Part shown: positions 17,820-27,599 of the stretch, piece after piece
Position numbering within the stretch: the stretch's first letter is position 1
Layout: each line of letters begins with the position of its first letter
Assembly: GCA_014859965.1 (NCBI GenBank)
Contig: JACZKQ010000156.1
Coordinates: 1-58,719, forward strand
Length of the DNA stretch: 58,719 nucleotides
Source: Phycisphaerae bacterium
GTDB lineage: Bacteria; Planctomycetota; Phycisphaerae; Sedimentisphaerales; Anaerohalosphaeraceae
Direction of reading: 5' to 3'
The notes under the pieces: generated by a model
What the model saw: the letters and a program-made list of their open reading frames with translations, nothing else
What the model was told of the DNA's origin: nothing
Database searches by the model: none
Position numbers and translations under genes: made by a program

Positions 17820-19805
17820 TCAGAAGGGCCAATCGCAACCGACAACAGCCGGGTCGTTGCACTGTGCCCAGTTGGCCAACAGGATCGCCAGATCCGACAG
17901 ACCCACGTAGCAGTCGCCGTCGAGGTCCGTGACCAGCAGGAGCCCGTCGGTGATCACGTTGTTACATGTCGGGGCATTGACGGTCACCTGCACCGTATCA
18001 TCCACCCATAGGCCTTCATCGCGAACGGCCAGTTTCAAGGTGTACACGCCGCTTCGCGGGAAGCCAACCAGGGTGTCCAGACTTCCGGGGTCGTCAAATG
18101 CCGCCTCGGCATCGTCGGGACCCTGCTCTGTCGACCATACAATAGTCGTTTCAGACGGCCGGCCCAAATCGGTGATCTGGCCGTTGAGCTGCGTCTTGAG
18201 CGTAGGTTTCCAGTTGAAGTTAATGTTTGCGCCGGCATCCACTTTCGCCAGAAGCGGGCCCATGGCCGTCAGGGACAGGATGCTGTCGTACTGCGGCTCA
18301 TCTTCCAGTGCAAGGGCGTGATTATAAACACGAACGTCATCCACCAGACCGTTGAGGTGCTTGTACACGGCGGCGGGACCATTTGCGAAATTGACGCCAA
18401 CGCCAATGTAGCTGTTGGTCTGCGAGGCGCCGCTGAGGTCGTAATTGGCCGGCAGATTCGTCGACCCCTGAAGCACGCCGTCGACATAGACACGGATGAC
18501 ACTGCCGTCTCTTACGCCCGCGGCGAAATGCCAGTTGCCGTCGTTATTGGTAATCGACGTGCTCGTCGCCTGCACCTTGGTAATGTCGTCGTCGGTCGTA
18601 ACCGACATGGCGCCTAATGCGGCCTCATTGATGCCAAGCGTGTAACGTATACCGCCGGTGTTATCGCCGCCGTTACTGAAGATGTTGCCCTTGAACTCGT
18701 CGCTGGTGCCCGCCTGCTCGGTCTTGAACCAGCCGGTGACTGTCCAATTGCCTGTGCCGAAGTTCAGCTCGGTCGCCGGTCCCAGGTCGATGTAGTTGGT
18801 GTTCGGGTCCTCGGCATCAACCCTGATCAGATTCATCGCCCTGGTGCCTACCGCGGCATCGGCGTCATACGTCCCGCCGCCGTTCAATGAAACGATCGTA
18901 CCGTGATTGCTGTTCATCGACTGGTCCTGGACGTTGTCGTCGAAGTTCCAGTAGCCCACGAGAAGCTCGTCTGCACGGTCCTTCACCACAATCGTCATCA
19001 CGTCATTGGCGTCCTTGTCGCCGTCGGTCGCCTGCAGCATCAGCTCATACGTGCCTTTGGCGGTGAACGTCACCGTTGTATCGAGTGCCGTGCTGTTGCT
19101 GAAATTCGCCGTACCCGGTCCGCTGACCTTATACCAATAGTGGGAAAGTACGCCCGGATCGCCTTCCTGCGGACCTTCGTCGGTCGCCGTACCATTCAAC
19201 TGGGCCGACTCGGTGACGTAGATCGACTGATCCGGCCCGGCGTTGACCACCGGCGCCGGGTTGAACGTCAGATCCACTTTGAAGATGTCGATGAAGCAGA
19301 TCTTGGCATTGGTCCCTGCGGCCTTGATCGTCAGACGCCCGTCTTCAACCATCACGCCTTGGAGGGTGTACTCATCAAAATTATCCTGACCGTCCGGATC
19401 TGGAACCGCAATCCCTTCGACGTTCAGCGTATTTACCTGGTCGGTATTCGAGGGGTCTCCGCAGACGATAAACAGGTTGTACTGACCGTTGGGAACTGCG
19501 ATCTCCCAAAACCGGGGGCCGTTGGGTGCGGCCAGTTGCATATGGTTAAGCGTATCGTAGCGCTTGTCCTTTGACGCCGCGTTGTTTCGTTCGCGGGTGC
19601 CTCCGGTGGCGCTCAAATCCCATCCATAGGTGAACCCGTTGCCGCGGTCGGCAAAAACTGCGCCGGAGTCTTTCAGGTATCCTGTCGGAAGAGCCGCTGT
19701 GTCAAGCTGAAAGTTGACCTTGGCGTACTCAATTTGACCGCTCGCCGAACCGGCCGCTGCGGCGAATGCCAATACCGCTATTGATAAAACAATCTTCACT
19801 TTCAT
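17820..19805 (-). CDS. Secreted malectin-like / PKD / LamG protein with dockerin-like C-terminus
   Basis: 661 aa. Signal peptide MKVKIVLSIAVLAFAAAAG. A malectin-like domain (about 25-180; VNFQLDTAALPTGYLKDSG, AKICFIDIF) is followed by a PKD-like domain (NAGPDQSIYVTESAQLNG), a LamG domain (about 285-510; GLVDDVRVYNHALALEDE), another Ig/PKD-like segment and one EF-hand-like repeat (DLDGDCYVGLSDLAILLANW). It ends in CNDPAVVGCDWPF, matching the tail of its neighbour (CNDPGAVECEYPY). Its start has GGAGG 8 nt upstream of ATG. It is probably co-transcribed with the paralogue at 19849-21879 (43-nt gap). It is likely a surface glycan-binding protein; no catalytic domain was recognised. Confidence 0.88.
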   Translation of the reverse strand: MKVKIVLSIAVLAFAAAAGSASGQIEYAKVNFQLDTAALPTGYLKDSGAVFADRGNGFTYGWDLSATGGTRERNNAASKDKRYDTLNHMQLAAPNGPRFWEIAVPNGQYNLFIVCGDPSNTDQVNTLNVEGIAVPDPDGQDNFDEYTLQGVMVEDGRLTIKAAGTNAKICFIDIFKVDLTFNPAPVVNAGPDQSIYVTESAQLNGTATDEGPQEGDPGVLSHYWYKVSGPGTANFSNSTALDTTVTFTAKGTYELMLQATDGDKDANDVMTIVVKDRADELLVGYWNFDDNVQDQSMNSNHGTIVSLNGGGTYDADAAVGTRAMNLIRVDAEDPNTNYIDLGPATELNFGTGNWTVTGWFKTEQAGTSDEFKGNIFSNGGDNTGGIRYTLGINEAALGAMSVTTDDDITKVQATSTSITNNDGNWHFAAGVRDGSVIRVYVDGVLQGSTNLPANYDLSGASQTNSYIGVGVNFANGPAAVYKHLNGLVDDVRVYNHALALEDEPQYDSILSLTAMGPLLAKVDAGANINFNWKPTLKTQLNGQITDLGRPSETTIVWSTEQGPDDAEAAFDDPGSLDTLVGFPRSGVYTLKLAVRDEGLWVDDTVQVTVNAPTCNNVITDGLLLVTDLDGDCYVGLSDLAILLANWAQCNDPAVVGCDWPF

Positions 19806-19848
19806 TTGTATGTCCTCCGTTCTAAAGCACTTCTGTTAATCGTTGGTT

Positions 19849-21879
19849 TCAATAGGGATATTCACATTCGACCGCGCCCGGATCGTTGCACCGCATCCAG
19901 TCCTCGGCCATACGCACGAAATCATACAGGTCGATGCGGCAGTCGGGCGTCCCATCCGGGCCGCTCAGGTCGCCGGCCATCAGCTTGCCTTCGGCGATCA
20001 CGTCCGCACAGGTCGGGCTGCTCACGTTGATCGTAACGGTGTCGGTCAAGGTTGCGTAGCTGTTCTGTGCCGTAAGCGACAGAACATAGGGGCCAAACCC
20101 CTGGAACGAAACCTGGGTCGCGGGCGACGACGCATCATCAAAGACGGCGACCCCACCCTCAGGGGCGCTCTGGACCGCCCATGTAGTTGTCAGCGGGCCG
20201 GGGCCGTTGTTGGCGGCCATACCGCCAAGGCTGATCTTTTCGCCCGGACGGTACTGGAGCGCCTGATCGGGCCCGGCGTTGACCACCGGAGGCACCTGCC
20301 CCATGCCCGTCAATGCCAGCACTTCCGCCTGGCTCAAGCCGTAGTTATAGACCCGCACGTCGTCGATCAAGCCCTTCCAGCGACGCGACGGATTCGTCTG
20401 CGAGTTGCCGCCGATCCAAATATCATATGTGCTCTGAGTCAGCAGTCCACTGGCCGGCTGTGTCACATCCAGCACGCCGTCCACGTAGAATCTAATCGCC
20501 TTGCCGTTGTATGTCCCGGCAACGTGATGCCAATAGCCGTCATTAACGCCGATCTTGCCGGAAGGCCCGTTTGCCGGGGTTGTCGTCACGCCGCTGACGT
20601 GGAACGCCATCGAATTGCCGCTGTCGCCTGTACGGCTGCTGCGTGCGATGCGCCAGGAATTGTCACCTCGCGACACCACATTCTGCCAGTTCTCGTCGAA
20701 CGCATCCACCTTGACCCATGCCGATACACTGGCGCCGGTTCGCGGTGCGTTGTTGAAGTTCGGAACGCTGTTGGCGTCGATCGAAACGAGTACGTGCGAA
20801 GTGCCCGGAAAACTTAACGCCCCCGAGCCGATCCAGCCGGGCACGTACGCCGGAGGAACACTGTTGCTGTCAGCCAGGACGAAATCGCCATGGTTTTTGT
20901 TAAGGGAATCCATGACGTCGCGCGGCCCGTTCGTCACGTCGAACGGCCAGTGCGCAATCATTTTGTCGTCCGCATGGTCCAGAACGATGACGGTCACAAT
21001 GTCGTTGGCGTCTTTGTCGCCGTCGGTCGCAGTAAGGACCAGTTCATAAGTGCCCTTGGCGCTGAAAGTAACGGTCGGGTCCAGGATGGTCGTATTGCTG
21101 AACGTCGCCGTGCCCGGCCCGCTGCCCTTGGACCAGAGCCACGAAAGCACGCCCGGATCACCTTCCTGCGGTCCTTGATCGGTCACCGTAGCGTTCAGTT
21201 GCAGCGTATCTTCCTTATAAATCGCCACCGTGTGGTCCGGTTTGGCGTCCACGAACGGCGCCGGATTAAACGTCGGATCGCCCGCAATCGCCCCGATAGT
21301 GTAGAAGTTGTTGCCTTGCTGGGGCCCGAACACGTACGTCCCAGGGCCAAGCTCAGCGGCGTATATGCTCATCGGACGGTCACTGTCGCCGGCGACAAAA
21401 ACCTTCAGGCCTGTGGGCTTAAACGTTCCCGCCGAGGCGAAAAGGCTTGTCACGCTGTCCACCTGGGCTTGCCGATCGGCATCGCCCCACCGGTCATCCA
21501 TCGAAATCCAGACCGTCGCCTGCATCGAAATCGTAACCGCATACCTGACATTCACGCCGCCGGCGTCCTTGTCATTATTAAAGGTGCGGACGTATTCCGA
21601 GCCAATCAGAGGCTTGTTCAAGAGGCCGAGTGTCCCGGTCGGCGTGTTCACGAATCTGTGAGCATTGCGATCCGAGCGAATAAGATTACCATCCTTGACA
21701 CCGCCCTCCTCCATCGGCAATGGATCGGTATTCCCGTCGTACGCGCCGAGTTGCCCGCTGGCGTTCGTTGCACCGTTTGTGCGGTCCACAGAGGTAATGA
21801 CCTGTTGGCCTTGGGCCTCGGTCACCGCCAACAAGCCCAATGCCAGCACCAGCATTGATAAAACAATCTTCACTTTCAT
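19849..21879 (-). CDS. Secreted PKD / LamG protein with dockerin-like C-terminus (paralogue)
   Basis: 676 aa from the ATG at 21879. An ATG 15 nt further upstream is rejected because GGAGG sits 8 nt before 21879, exactly as in the paralogue. Signal peptide MKVKIVLSMLVLALGLLAV. The N-terminal domain (about 30-200) differs from the paralogue and is unrecognised. Then come a PKD-like domain (PQEGDPGVLSWLWSKGSGPG), a LamG domain (about 310-530; GLIDDVRVYNYGLSQAE), a second PKD-like domain (NAGPDQALQYRPGEK) and an EF-hand-like segment (DLSGPDGTPDCRIDLYDFVR) with a Cys-flanked tail. It is likely exported and glycan-binding. I see no convincing promoter upstream. Confidence 0.87.
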   Translation of the reverse strand: MKVKIVLSMLVLALGLLAVTEAQGQQVITSVDRTNGATNASGQLGAYDGNTDPLPMEEGGVKDGNLIRSDRNAHRFVNTPTGTLGLLNKPLIGSEYVRTFNNDKDAGGVNVRYAVTISMQATVWISMDDRWGDADRQAQVDSVTSLFASAGTFKPTGLKVFVAGDSDRPMSIYAAELGPGTYVFGPQQGNNFYTIGAIAGDPTFNPAPFVDAKPDHTVAIYKEDTLQLNATVTDQGPQEGDPGVLSWLWSKGSGPGTATFSNTTILDPTVTFSAKGTYELVLTATDGDKDANDIVTVIVLDHADDKMIAHWPFDVTNGPRDVMDSLNKNHGDFVLADSNSVPPAYVPGWIGSGALSFPGTSHVLVSIDANSVPNFNNAPRTGASVSAWVKVDAFDENWQNVVSRGDNSWRIARSSRTGDSGNSMAFHVSGVTTTPANGPSGKIGVNDGYWHHVAGTYNGKAIRFYVDGVLDVTQPASGLLTQSTYDIWIGGNSQTNPSRRWKGLIDDVRVYNYGLSQAEVLALTGMGQVPPVVNAGPDQALQYRPGEKISLGGMAANNGPGPLTTTWAVQSAPEGGVAVFDDASSPATQVSFQGFGPYVLSLTAQNSYATLTDTVTINVSSPTCADVIAEGKLMAGDLSGPDGTPDCRIDLYDFVRMAEDWMRCNDPGAVECEYPY

Positions 21880-22258
21880 TTTGCAGTCCTCCACTAAGTA
21901 GTTAAATACCAGAGTAAGCTACCGAATCATCTATTTCGAACGCCGTCCGGCCGCACCCCGGGCGCAGGCCGTACACAGTACATGAATGGGAATATAGACA
22001 GAGACCTGACCGCGCCGCGAAGCGCACTGATAAATTGCAGACACCACTTCATCACACCGCCACCACACCACTAAATCGCTAACCTCCGCAGCCCCCCCGC
22101 TTTGAAGGACGAGAAACCACTAAAACACCCTCGCTCAAGCCCCTTCGCTACTCACCCAGTCCTATGATTGTAAGCATTTACCGGTCCCTCGTCAACAAAA
22201 AATCTGGGGAAAACCCCGGGTATTCGCCATTAAAGGCCTACGTGAGGCTAAATTTTTA
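21880..22258. other. Intergenic region between divergent exoprotein and gloB genes
   Basis: About 380 nt with no coding sequence I can support. It contains a short GGGG-AAAA-CCCC hairpin near 22206-22217. No good sigma-70 pair was found for the minus-strand exoprotein pair, although one must be expected here. An open frame from 22164 runs into gloB but lacks a ribosome site and adds no recognisable sequence. Confidence 0.5.
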
Positions 22259-22287
22259 TTGCATGGCCCAGCCGTGCAGGCTAAAAT
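22259..22287 (+). promoter_or_regulatory. Sigma-70-type promoter of gloB
   Basis: TTGCAT (22259-22264), 17 nt spacer, TAAAAT (22282-22287): 4/6 and 5/6. The predicted start is near 22294, leaving a 5' leader of about 53 nt. Confidence 0.55.
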
Positions 22288-22346
22288 GGCGTGCTCTGGG
22301 CCGCTTCGGGCCAAGGGGAATTCTATTGTTATGGGTCGTTTTCGGA

Positions 22347-23117
22347 ATGCCAAAACCGATCACACTGCCGGCACTCGGCGACAATTACATCTATGTGCTG
22401 CCTTACCATAAGGATAAGGCCCTCGTGGTCGATCCGGGTCAAATCGCTCCCGTTCTGGAGGCGCTCGACAGACACCGTTTGATCCCAACCGATATTTTCG
22501 TGACGCACCACCACTGCGACCACACGGCCGCGGTTGCGGAATTGAAGCGGCACGCCCCCTGCCGCGTTATCGCCCCCGACGGCCGAATACCCGGTGTCGA
22601 TCTGATCGTCCATGAAATGCCCGTCGTGCAGCTGCACAACCGCCAGGTCCATGTCATCCTCACCCCCGGACACACTGGCACCAGCGTCTGCTTCTATCTA
22701 CCGCCCGTATCGGAAGCCGGGGCGGGGATACTGTTTACCGGAGACACGCTGTTTGTGGGCGGCTGCGGCCGGGTGCTGGAAACAGATATGGCGACAATGT
22801 ATAAGTCGATTCGCAAACTTGCCGCCCTGCCGCCGGAAACACTGGTTTATCCCGGCCACGACTATACAGAGGAGAACTATCGCTTTGCTTTAACCATTCT
22901 GCCGGACGATGCCGACTTTCGGAGGCGGCTCGCCGAGACGCAGGAGGCCCAGGCGGCGGGCCGGCCCACAGTGCCCTCCACCATCGCCGAAGAACAGAAA
23001 TCCAACATCTTTCTCCGCGTGCGCCAGGCGGCCGTCAAAAGGGCCCTCAACATGCCGGACGCCGCCGCGCCCGAAGAAGTCTTCGGCGAACTCCGCCGCC
23101 GCAAAGACACCTTCTAA
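22347..23117 (+). CDS. gloB: Hydroxyacylglutathione hydrolase (glyoxalase II)-like MBL protein
   Basis: 256 aa from ATG 22347, the normal length for glyoxalase II and the point where family homology begins (MPKPITLPALGDNYIYVL). The binuclear metal motif THHHCDHT is present, followed by the ligands in TPGHTGTSVCFY, FTGDTLFVGGCGRVLE and YPGHDYTEENYRFA. The C-terminal substrate-binding extension (about 170-256) is retained. In the glyoxalase pathway it hydrolyses S-lactoylglutathione or a related thiol ester; the thiol used in this organism is unknown. It is convergent with the tricorn protease gene, 21 nt apart. Confidence 0.88.
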   Translation: MPKPITLPALGDNYIYVLPYHKDKALVVDPGQIAPVLEALDRHRLIPTDIFVTHHHCDHTAAVAELKRHAPCRVIAPDGRIPGVDLIVHEMPVVQLHNRQVHVILTPGHTGTSVCFYLPPVSEAGAGILFTGDTLFVGGCGRVLETDMATMYKSIRKLAALPPETLVYPGHDYTEENYRFALTILPDDADFRRRLAETQEAQAAGRPTVPSTIAEEQKSNIFLRVRQAAVKRALNMPDAAAPEEVFGELRRRKDTF

Positions 23118-23138
23118 TCGACACGCTGCGGTCGCAGG

Positions 23139-26100
23139 TCACTTGACCGGGTACGGCGGCAGCGGCGGAATGGTCTTTTCCTTTGTCTTGAGTTCCTTGA
23201 GGATGACCTTGACGGCACGGTCGAGCTGCTGGTCAATGCCGGCGTATTCTTTGGCCGGATCGTTGTCGACTTCGATGTCCGGTTCGACACCCACACCTTC
23301 GATGATGTACTCTTTGCCGTCGACGTCATAACGCGAGAACTCCGGCTTGTTCAGGTAGCCGCCGTCGAGCAGGGGCAGCGAGCCGCGGATGCCCACGACG
23401 CCGCCCCACGTTCGTTTACCGACGACCTTGCCGAGTTTGTACTTCTTGAATCGGTAGGTGAACAGGTCGCCGTCGGAGGCGCTGAACTCATCGGCCAGGC
23501 AGACCATCGGCCCGTAGATCAGCTCGGACGGGTTCGGCCGCGGGGCGGTGTCGCGCGAGAACGTGATCATGGCAATCTCGCGGCGCAACCGCTCGATCAG
23601 CATCGGGGAGACATTGCCGCCACCGTTGCCGCGGACGTCGATGATGAGGGCCTTCTTGCGGATCTGCGGATAGAAGTGCTTGACAAACTCGTTGAGGCCC
23701 GCCGGGCCCATGTCGGGGACATGGATATAGCCCACCTTGCCGCCGGTGGCCTTGTCGACTTTGGCGATGTTGGTTTGGACCCAGTCGAAATAGTACAGCC
23801 CCGACTCGTCTCCGGTCGGCAGGACGATAACGTCGCGTGCACCTTCTTCAGTCGGCGCGGCATTGAGGCGGAGGGCGACCTGTCTGCCCGCCTTGTTGAA
23901 GAGCAATTCGTAGATATTCTTCACGTCGGCCGTGGAGACGCCGTCGACGGCAAGGATGTAATCGCCCTGCCGGGCATCGACGCCGATCTCGGTCAGCGGG
24001 GACCGCAGCGACTTGTCCCAGTTCTGGCCGGGGAGAATCCGGTCGATTCTGAACCAGCCGGTATCCTTATCCTTCGAGACCTGGGCGCCGAGGAGGCCCA
24101 TGCCGATTCGCCGGGGTTTGGGCATGTCGCCGCCGCCGACGTAGGTGTGGCCGACGTTCAACTCACTGATCATCTCGCCGATGACGTAGGTCAGGTCGGC
24201 CCGGTGGGTCACGTGGTTGACCAGCGGGGCGTAGCGATTTCGCATCCCCTCCCAGTCCACGCCGTGCATGTTGGGCACGTACAGGAAATCGCGCATCTGC
24301 CGCCAGCACTCGTTGAATATCTGCGTCCATTCAGCTTGGCGGTCGAGCGTAACCTCCATGCCCGAGAGGTTCAGCGTTTCCTTCATCTCGAATTTCGTCT
24401 TGGGCAGGTCGATGATCGCGTATTTGCCCTGTGCCGAAACAAGCATCTTCTTGCCGTCGGCGGAGATTTCGTAGCCGTGAGCCTTGCCTAATTCGGTTTC
24501 CTTCTTTTCCTTGAGGTCGTAGCATCGCAGCGTCGTGCCGTCGTCGGCGCTGCCGCTGCGGAGATAATATACCATGTCGCCCACGGCCTGAACGCGCCGG
24601 TAATCCGAGACGGCAATCGGCAGGACGGCGATGCGGCCGCCGATGCCGTCGAGGTCGATTTTCACCGGTGCTGAAGATTCAGTCTTCTCGTCGGCTTTGC
24701 CCTTGTCGGCATCCTTATCGTCCTTCGCCTTCTTCTCGTTTGTGTCGTCGGGCTTGCGGACCGCAACCTCGTCGCTTTCGTAGGCGAACGGCGAACGCGT
24801 TTCCTTCGCAAGGGTCAACAGGTAAATGCGCTCCATGTCCTGGTAAGCGTGGTTCCACTCCGTGCGGCTGTAGATCGGGTGGAAATCGCGATTGGAGACA
24901 AACAGCACAAAGCGGCCGTCGGAACTGAACGAGGGATCGGCGACATCGTACCAGCCGTCGGTCAGCGGCCAGGACTGCTTCTGATCGAGCGAATACAGGC
25001 AGATACGGCTCATGCCCTCCGTTTCGGCGCGAACGTAGACGACCCATTTGCTGTCCGGCGACCAGGCGTATTCGTGAAACTCCCACTGGGCGGAGGTATC
25101 CACCTCGATGATTTCGCCGGTGTCGATCTTTGCGTAGTGCAGGCGCAGTCGCTTGTCGCCCCAGAGGATCTTCGTGCTGTCCGGCGACCAGCGGATTTCG
25201 TATTTGTACGTGTCGCCCCCCTGCGTCACCTGGCGCGGCGGGCCGCTGCCGTCGCCGGGCGTGACGTAAATCTCATCCTCGCCGGTCGCATCGGAGATGT
25301 ATGCGACCCACTTGCCGTCCGGCGACCACGTGCTGTTGCGTTCGTGCACGCCCGGGGTGGCCGTGAGGTTGCGCACCTCGCCGTGTTTGGCGGGCACGGT
25401 GAACACGTCGCCCCGCGCACCGAAGAGGGCCCGCTTGCCGTCCGGCGCGATCTCGTAATTCGTGACGGCACCGCTGACCGGCATGATGCCTCCGCGGCCG
25501 CCGACGCGATCTTCCTGGATGCGGATCGTCACCTTCTCACAGCGGCCCTTGTCCAGGTTGTAGCGATAAATATTTCCGCCGTTTTCGAAGACGATGGCCT
25601 TGTCGCCAAGCGAGGGCCATTTGATGTCATAATCGGCGAAGTCGGTCAACTGCTTTGTTTCCTTGGTCGCCAGATCGTACGCGAAGAGGTTCATCCTCTT
25701 GTTGGCGTCGCGATCGGACAGAAAATAGATCGTGTCGCCCTTCCACATGGGGATAATGTCCTGGGCAGGGTTGTCCGTGATGTTGGTGACCTTCTTCGTT
25801 TCGAAGTCGTAGATCCACACGTCGTCGGCCATTCCTCCGCGATAGCGCTTCCACGTGCGGAACTCCCGGAAGATTCGGTTGTAGGCCATCTTCGCACCAT
25901 CGGCAGAAAACGAACAAAATCCGCCGCGCGGCAGGGGCAGTTCTTCGGGCATGCCGCCTTCGGGTGAAACAGCGTAGAGCCGGCCGTTAAAACTGTTGAA
26001 CGAGCGCATGCGCGAGCGGAAGACGATGCGGCCGTCGTTTGTCCAGGCCATCACGATATTGTTGGGGCCCATACGGTCGCTGACGTCGTCCCGCTCCAGG

Positions 26101-26420
26101 GTCGCTGTCCATGTGACCCGCTTCGGCACGCCGCCGGCGGCGGGCATCACGTAGACTTCGGTGTTGCCGTCGTACTGGGCCGTGAAGGCGAGTTGTTTGC
26201 CGTCCGGCGAGAACCGGGCGAACATTTCGAAGCCCACGTCACCGGTCAACTTCCTGGCGACGCCGCCTTTGGCCGCAACCGTGTAAAGGTCACCGGCATA
26301 GGTGAACACGATCTGGCTGCCGTGGATCGCCGGAAAACGAAGGAGCCGCGCCTCATCGGCCGCTCGCACGGCAGAAGACAGCAATGTAAGTACAAAGACG
26401 CACAGGATTAATCGTTTCAT
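23139..26420 (-). CDS. Secreted tricorn-like S41 protease
   Basis: 1093 aa with a signal peptide (MKRLILCVFVLTLLSSAVRA). Two beta-propellers occupy about 25-680 with repeated TolB/WD-type blades (RFSPDGKQLAF, TWSPDGKWVAYISD, AWSPDSKWVVYVRAE). A lysine/aspartate-rich linker lies around 550-580. A tricorn C1 region with the catalytic-type His (ELNVGHTYVGGG), a PDZ domain (about 780-880) and an S41 domain with the nucleophile region DEFSASDGDLFTYRF and EGVGVEPDIEV follow. Archaeal tricorn is cytosolic and degrades proteasome products; an exported form suggests extracytoplasmic peptide processing. The start has its own promoter at 26470-26498. Confidence 0.92.
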   Translation of the reverse strand: MKRLILCVFVLTLLSSAVRAADEARLLRFPAIHGSQIVFTYAGDLYTVAAKGGVARKLTGDVGFEMFARFSPDGKQLAFTAQYDGNTEVYVMPAAGGVPKRVTWTATLERDDVSDRMGPNNIVMAWTNDGRIVFRSRMRSFNSFNGRLYAVSPEGGMPEELPLPRGGFCSFSADGAKMAYNRIFREFRTWKRYRGGMADDVWIYDFETKKVTNITDNPAQDIIPMWKGDTIYFLSDRDANKRMNLFAYDLATKETKQLTDFADYDIKWPSLGDKAIVFENGGNIYRYNLDKGRCEKVTIRIQEDRVGGRGGIMPVSGAVTNYEIAPDGKRALFGARGDVFTVPAKHGEVRNLTATPGVHERNSTWSPDGKWVAYISDATGEDEIYVTPGDGSGPPRQVTQGGDTYKYEIRWSPDSTKILWGDKRLRLHYAKIDTGEIIEVDTSAQWEFHEYAWSPDSKWVVYVRAETEGMSRICLYSLDQKQSWPLTDGWYDVADPSFSSDGRFVLFVSNRDFHPIYSRTEWNHAYQDMERIYLLTLAKETRSPFAYESDEVAVRKPDDTNEKKAKDDKDADKGKADEKTESSAPVKIDLDGIGGRIAVLPIAVSDYRRVQAVGDMVYYLRSGSADDGTTLRCYDLKEKKETELGKAHGYEISADGKKMLVSAQGKYAIIDLPKTKFEMKETLNLSGMEVTLDRQAEWTQIFNECWRQMRDFLYVPNMHGVDWEGMRNRYAPLVNHVTHRADLTYVIGEMISELNVGHTYVGGGDMPKPRRIGMGLLGAQVSKDKDTGWFRIDRILPGQNWDKSLRSPLTEIGVDARQGDYILAVDGVSTADVKNIYELLFNKAGRQVALRLNAAPTEEGARDVIVLPTGDESGLYYFDWVQTNIAKVDKATGGKVGYIHVPDMGPAGLNEFVKHFYPQIRKKALIIDVRGNGGGNVSPMLIERLRREIAMITFSRDTAPRPNPSELIYGPMVCLADEFSASDGDLFTYRFKKYKLGKVVGKRTWGGVVGIRGSLPLLDGGYLNKPEFSRYDVDGKEYIIEGVGVEPDIEVDNDPAKEYAGIDQQLDRAVKVILKELKTKEKTIPPLPPYPVK

Positions 26421-26469
26421 CGCAATACCCTATAGAAAAAGGCCCATCACACCGGAACACGTGAGATTG

Positions 26470-26498
26470 ATTATAGCAGCCCCGCATCGATAACGCAA
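26470..26498 (-). promoter_or_regulatory. Sigma-70-type promoter of the tricorn protease gene
   Basis: On the minus strand TTGCGT (26498-26493), 17 nt spacer, TATAAT (26475-26470): 3/6 and 6/6. The predicted start is near 26463, about 43 nt before the ATG at 26420. Confidence 0.58.
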
Positions 26499-26531
26499 GG
26501 TACCAGGCGGCCAAGGACCGTCCTTTTGCCC

Positions 26532-26560
26532 TTGCCCAACCGGCATGGATATGCTTTAAT
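26532..26560 (+). promoter_or_regulatory. Sigma-70-type promoter of the six-gene acyl-CoA operon
   Basis: TTGCCC (26532-26537), 17 nt spacer, TTTAAT (26555-26560): 3/6 and 5/6. The predicted start is near 26567, about 36 nt before the ATG at 26603. An overlapping alternative is TTGCCC (26526) with TATGCT (26550) at 18 nt. Confidence 0.5.
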
Positions 26561-26602
26561 CCTTAACAAAGCGGCACAAGACGGTTCTTAGAAAGGATAA
26601 TC

Positions 26603-27571
26603 ATGAGAGCCATTCAGATTGTCAGGCCAAGGCAGCTTGCCATGTTAGACGATGCCCCCACTCCCGTTCCCGCCGAAGGAGAGGTCCTGGTCAAGTGCTC
26701 CCATGTCGCCCTGTGCGGCTCCAACATGGGCCAGTACACGGGCGAGGGCCTCTTTGGCGACATTGCGTTCCCTAATCCGGTCGGCTGGGCCGGGCATGAG
26801 AACATCGGCACCATCGTTGAAAGCCGCGCCGAGGGCTGGGAGCCGGGCACGCTGGTCCTTGCTCAGCCGCAGGGCTACTACGGATTCGCCGAGTACATCG
26901 TTTCGCGGCCGCCGGCCATTGCCCGCCTGCCCAAGGACGCTCCGGACATCGCTTCCCTCGTTGTCGCCCAGCCGTTGGCGACTGTGCTTCGCGCCCTGAC
27001 CCGGACCGAAAACGTGATCGCAAAACGCTGCGCCGTGCTCGGCCAGGGCCCGATGGGCCTGATCTTCACGCACATTCTCCGACTCATGGGTGCAAGCGAG
27101 GTCATCGCCATCGACCCCCTCGACTGGCGGCTCGACTGGGCTGAACGCTACAAGGCCGATCACGTCATCAACCCGGCCAAACAGGATGTCGCCGCGGCCG
27201 TTCGTGAGATCACCGGGGGGCAGATGGTGGACCTGGCCGTGGAGGCCTCCGGCAAGGCTGAGGCGCTGGCGACCGCCGCCCTTCTGCCGCGACCACATGG
27301 CCGGCTCTTCGTTTTCGGGATGCCTCATTATGAGAAGCAGGAGTTCCCCTGGTACCACGTCTTTCGCAACAACATCCAGATCAACACCTGTGTCGGGCCC
27401 GAATGCGGCGCCTTCTTTCAAACGGCCGCCGACATGGTCGTTGACGAACGGTGCGCCTGCCTCGGCGACATGGTCACCCCGCGCATGCCCTGGGATAAGG
27501 CTTCGGAGGCCTTTGAAATGTACGCCGAGTGCGCGAAAGACTCGATGAAACTCACCCTCGAATTAGATTGA
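26603..27571 (+). CDS. Zinc-binding MDR alcohol dehydrogenase
   Basis: 322 aa, medium-chain dehydrogenase/reductase fold. The catalytic zinc site is indicated by HVALCGSNM (Cys) and GWAGHENIG (His-Glu). The nucleotide-binding loop is CAVLGQGPMGLIFTHILR. The four-cysteine structural zinc lobe of horse-liver-type ADH is absent, so it resembles the threonine/sorbitol dehydrogenase branch. It is the first gene of a tight + strand operon (ribosome site AAAGGA before the ATG). In this context it is inferred to oxidise or reduce a hydroxy or keto group on an acyl-CoA-linked intermediate, as the zinc dehydrogenase of the benzoyl-CoA pathway does, but the sequence does not prove the substrate. Confidence 0.85.
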   Translation: MRAIQIVRPRQLAMLDDAPTPVPAEGEVLVKCSHVALCGSNMGQYTGEGLFGDIAFPNPVGWAGHENIGTIVESRAEGWEPGTLVLAQPQGYYGFAEYIVSRPPAIARLPKDAPDIASLVVAQPLATVLRALTRTENVIAKRCAVLGQGPMGLIFTHILRLMGASEVIAIDPLDWRLDWAERYKADHVINPAKQDVAAAVREITGGQMVDLAVEASGKAEALATAALLPRPHGRLFVFGMPHYEKQEFPWYHVFRNNIQINTCVGPECGAFFQTAADMVVDERCACLGDMVTPRMPWDKASEAFEMYAECAKDSMKLTLELD

Positions 27572-27599
27572 CGACGTGCCCGTGCCGGACCATAGATCG

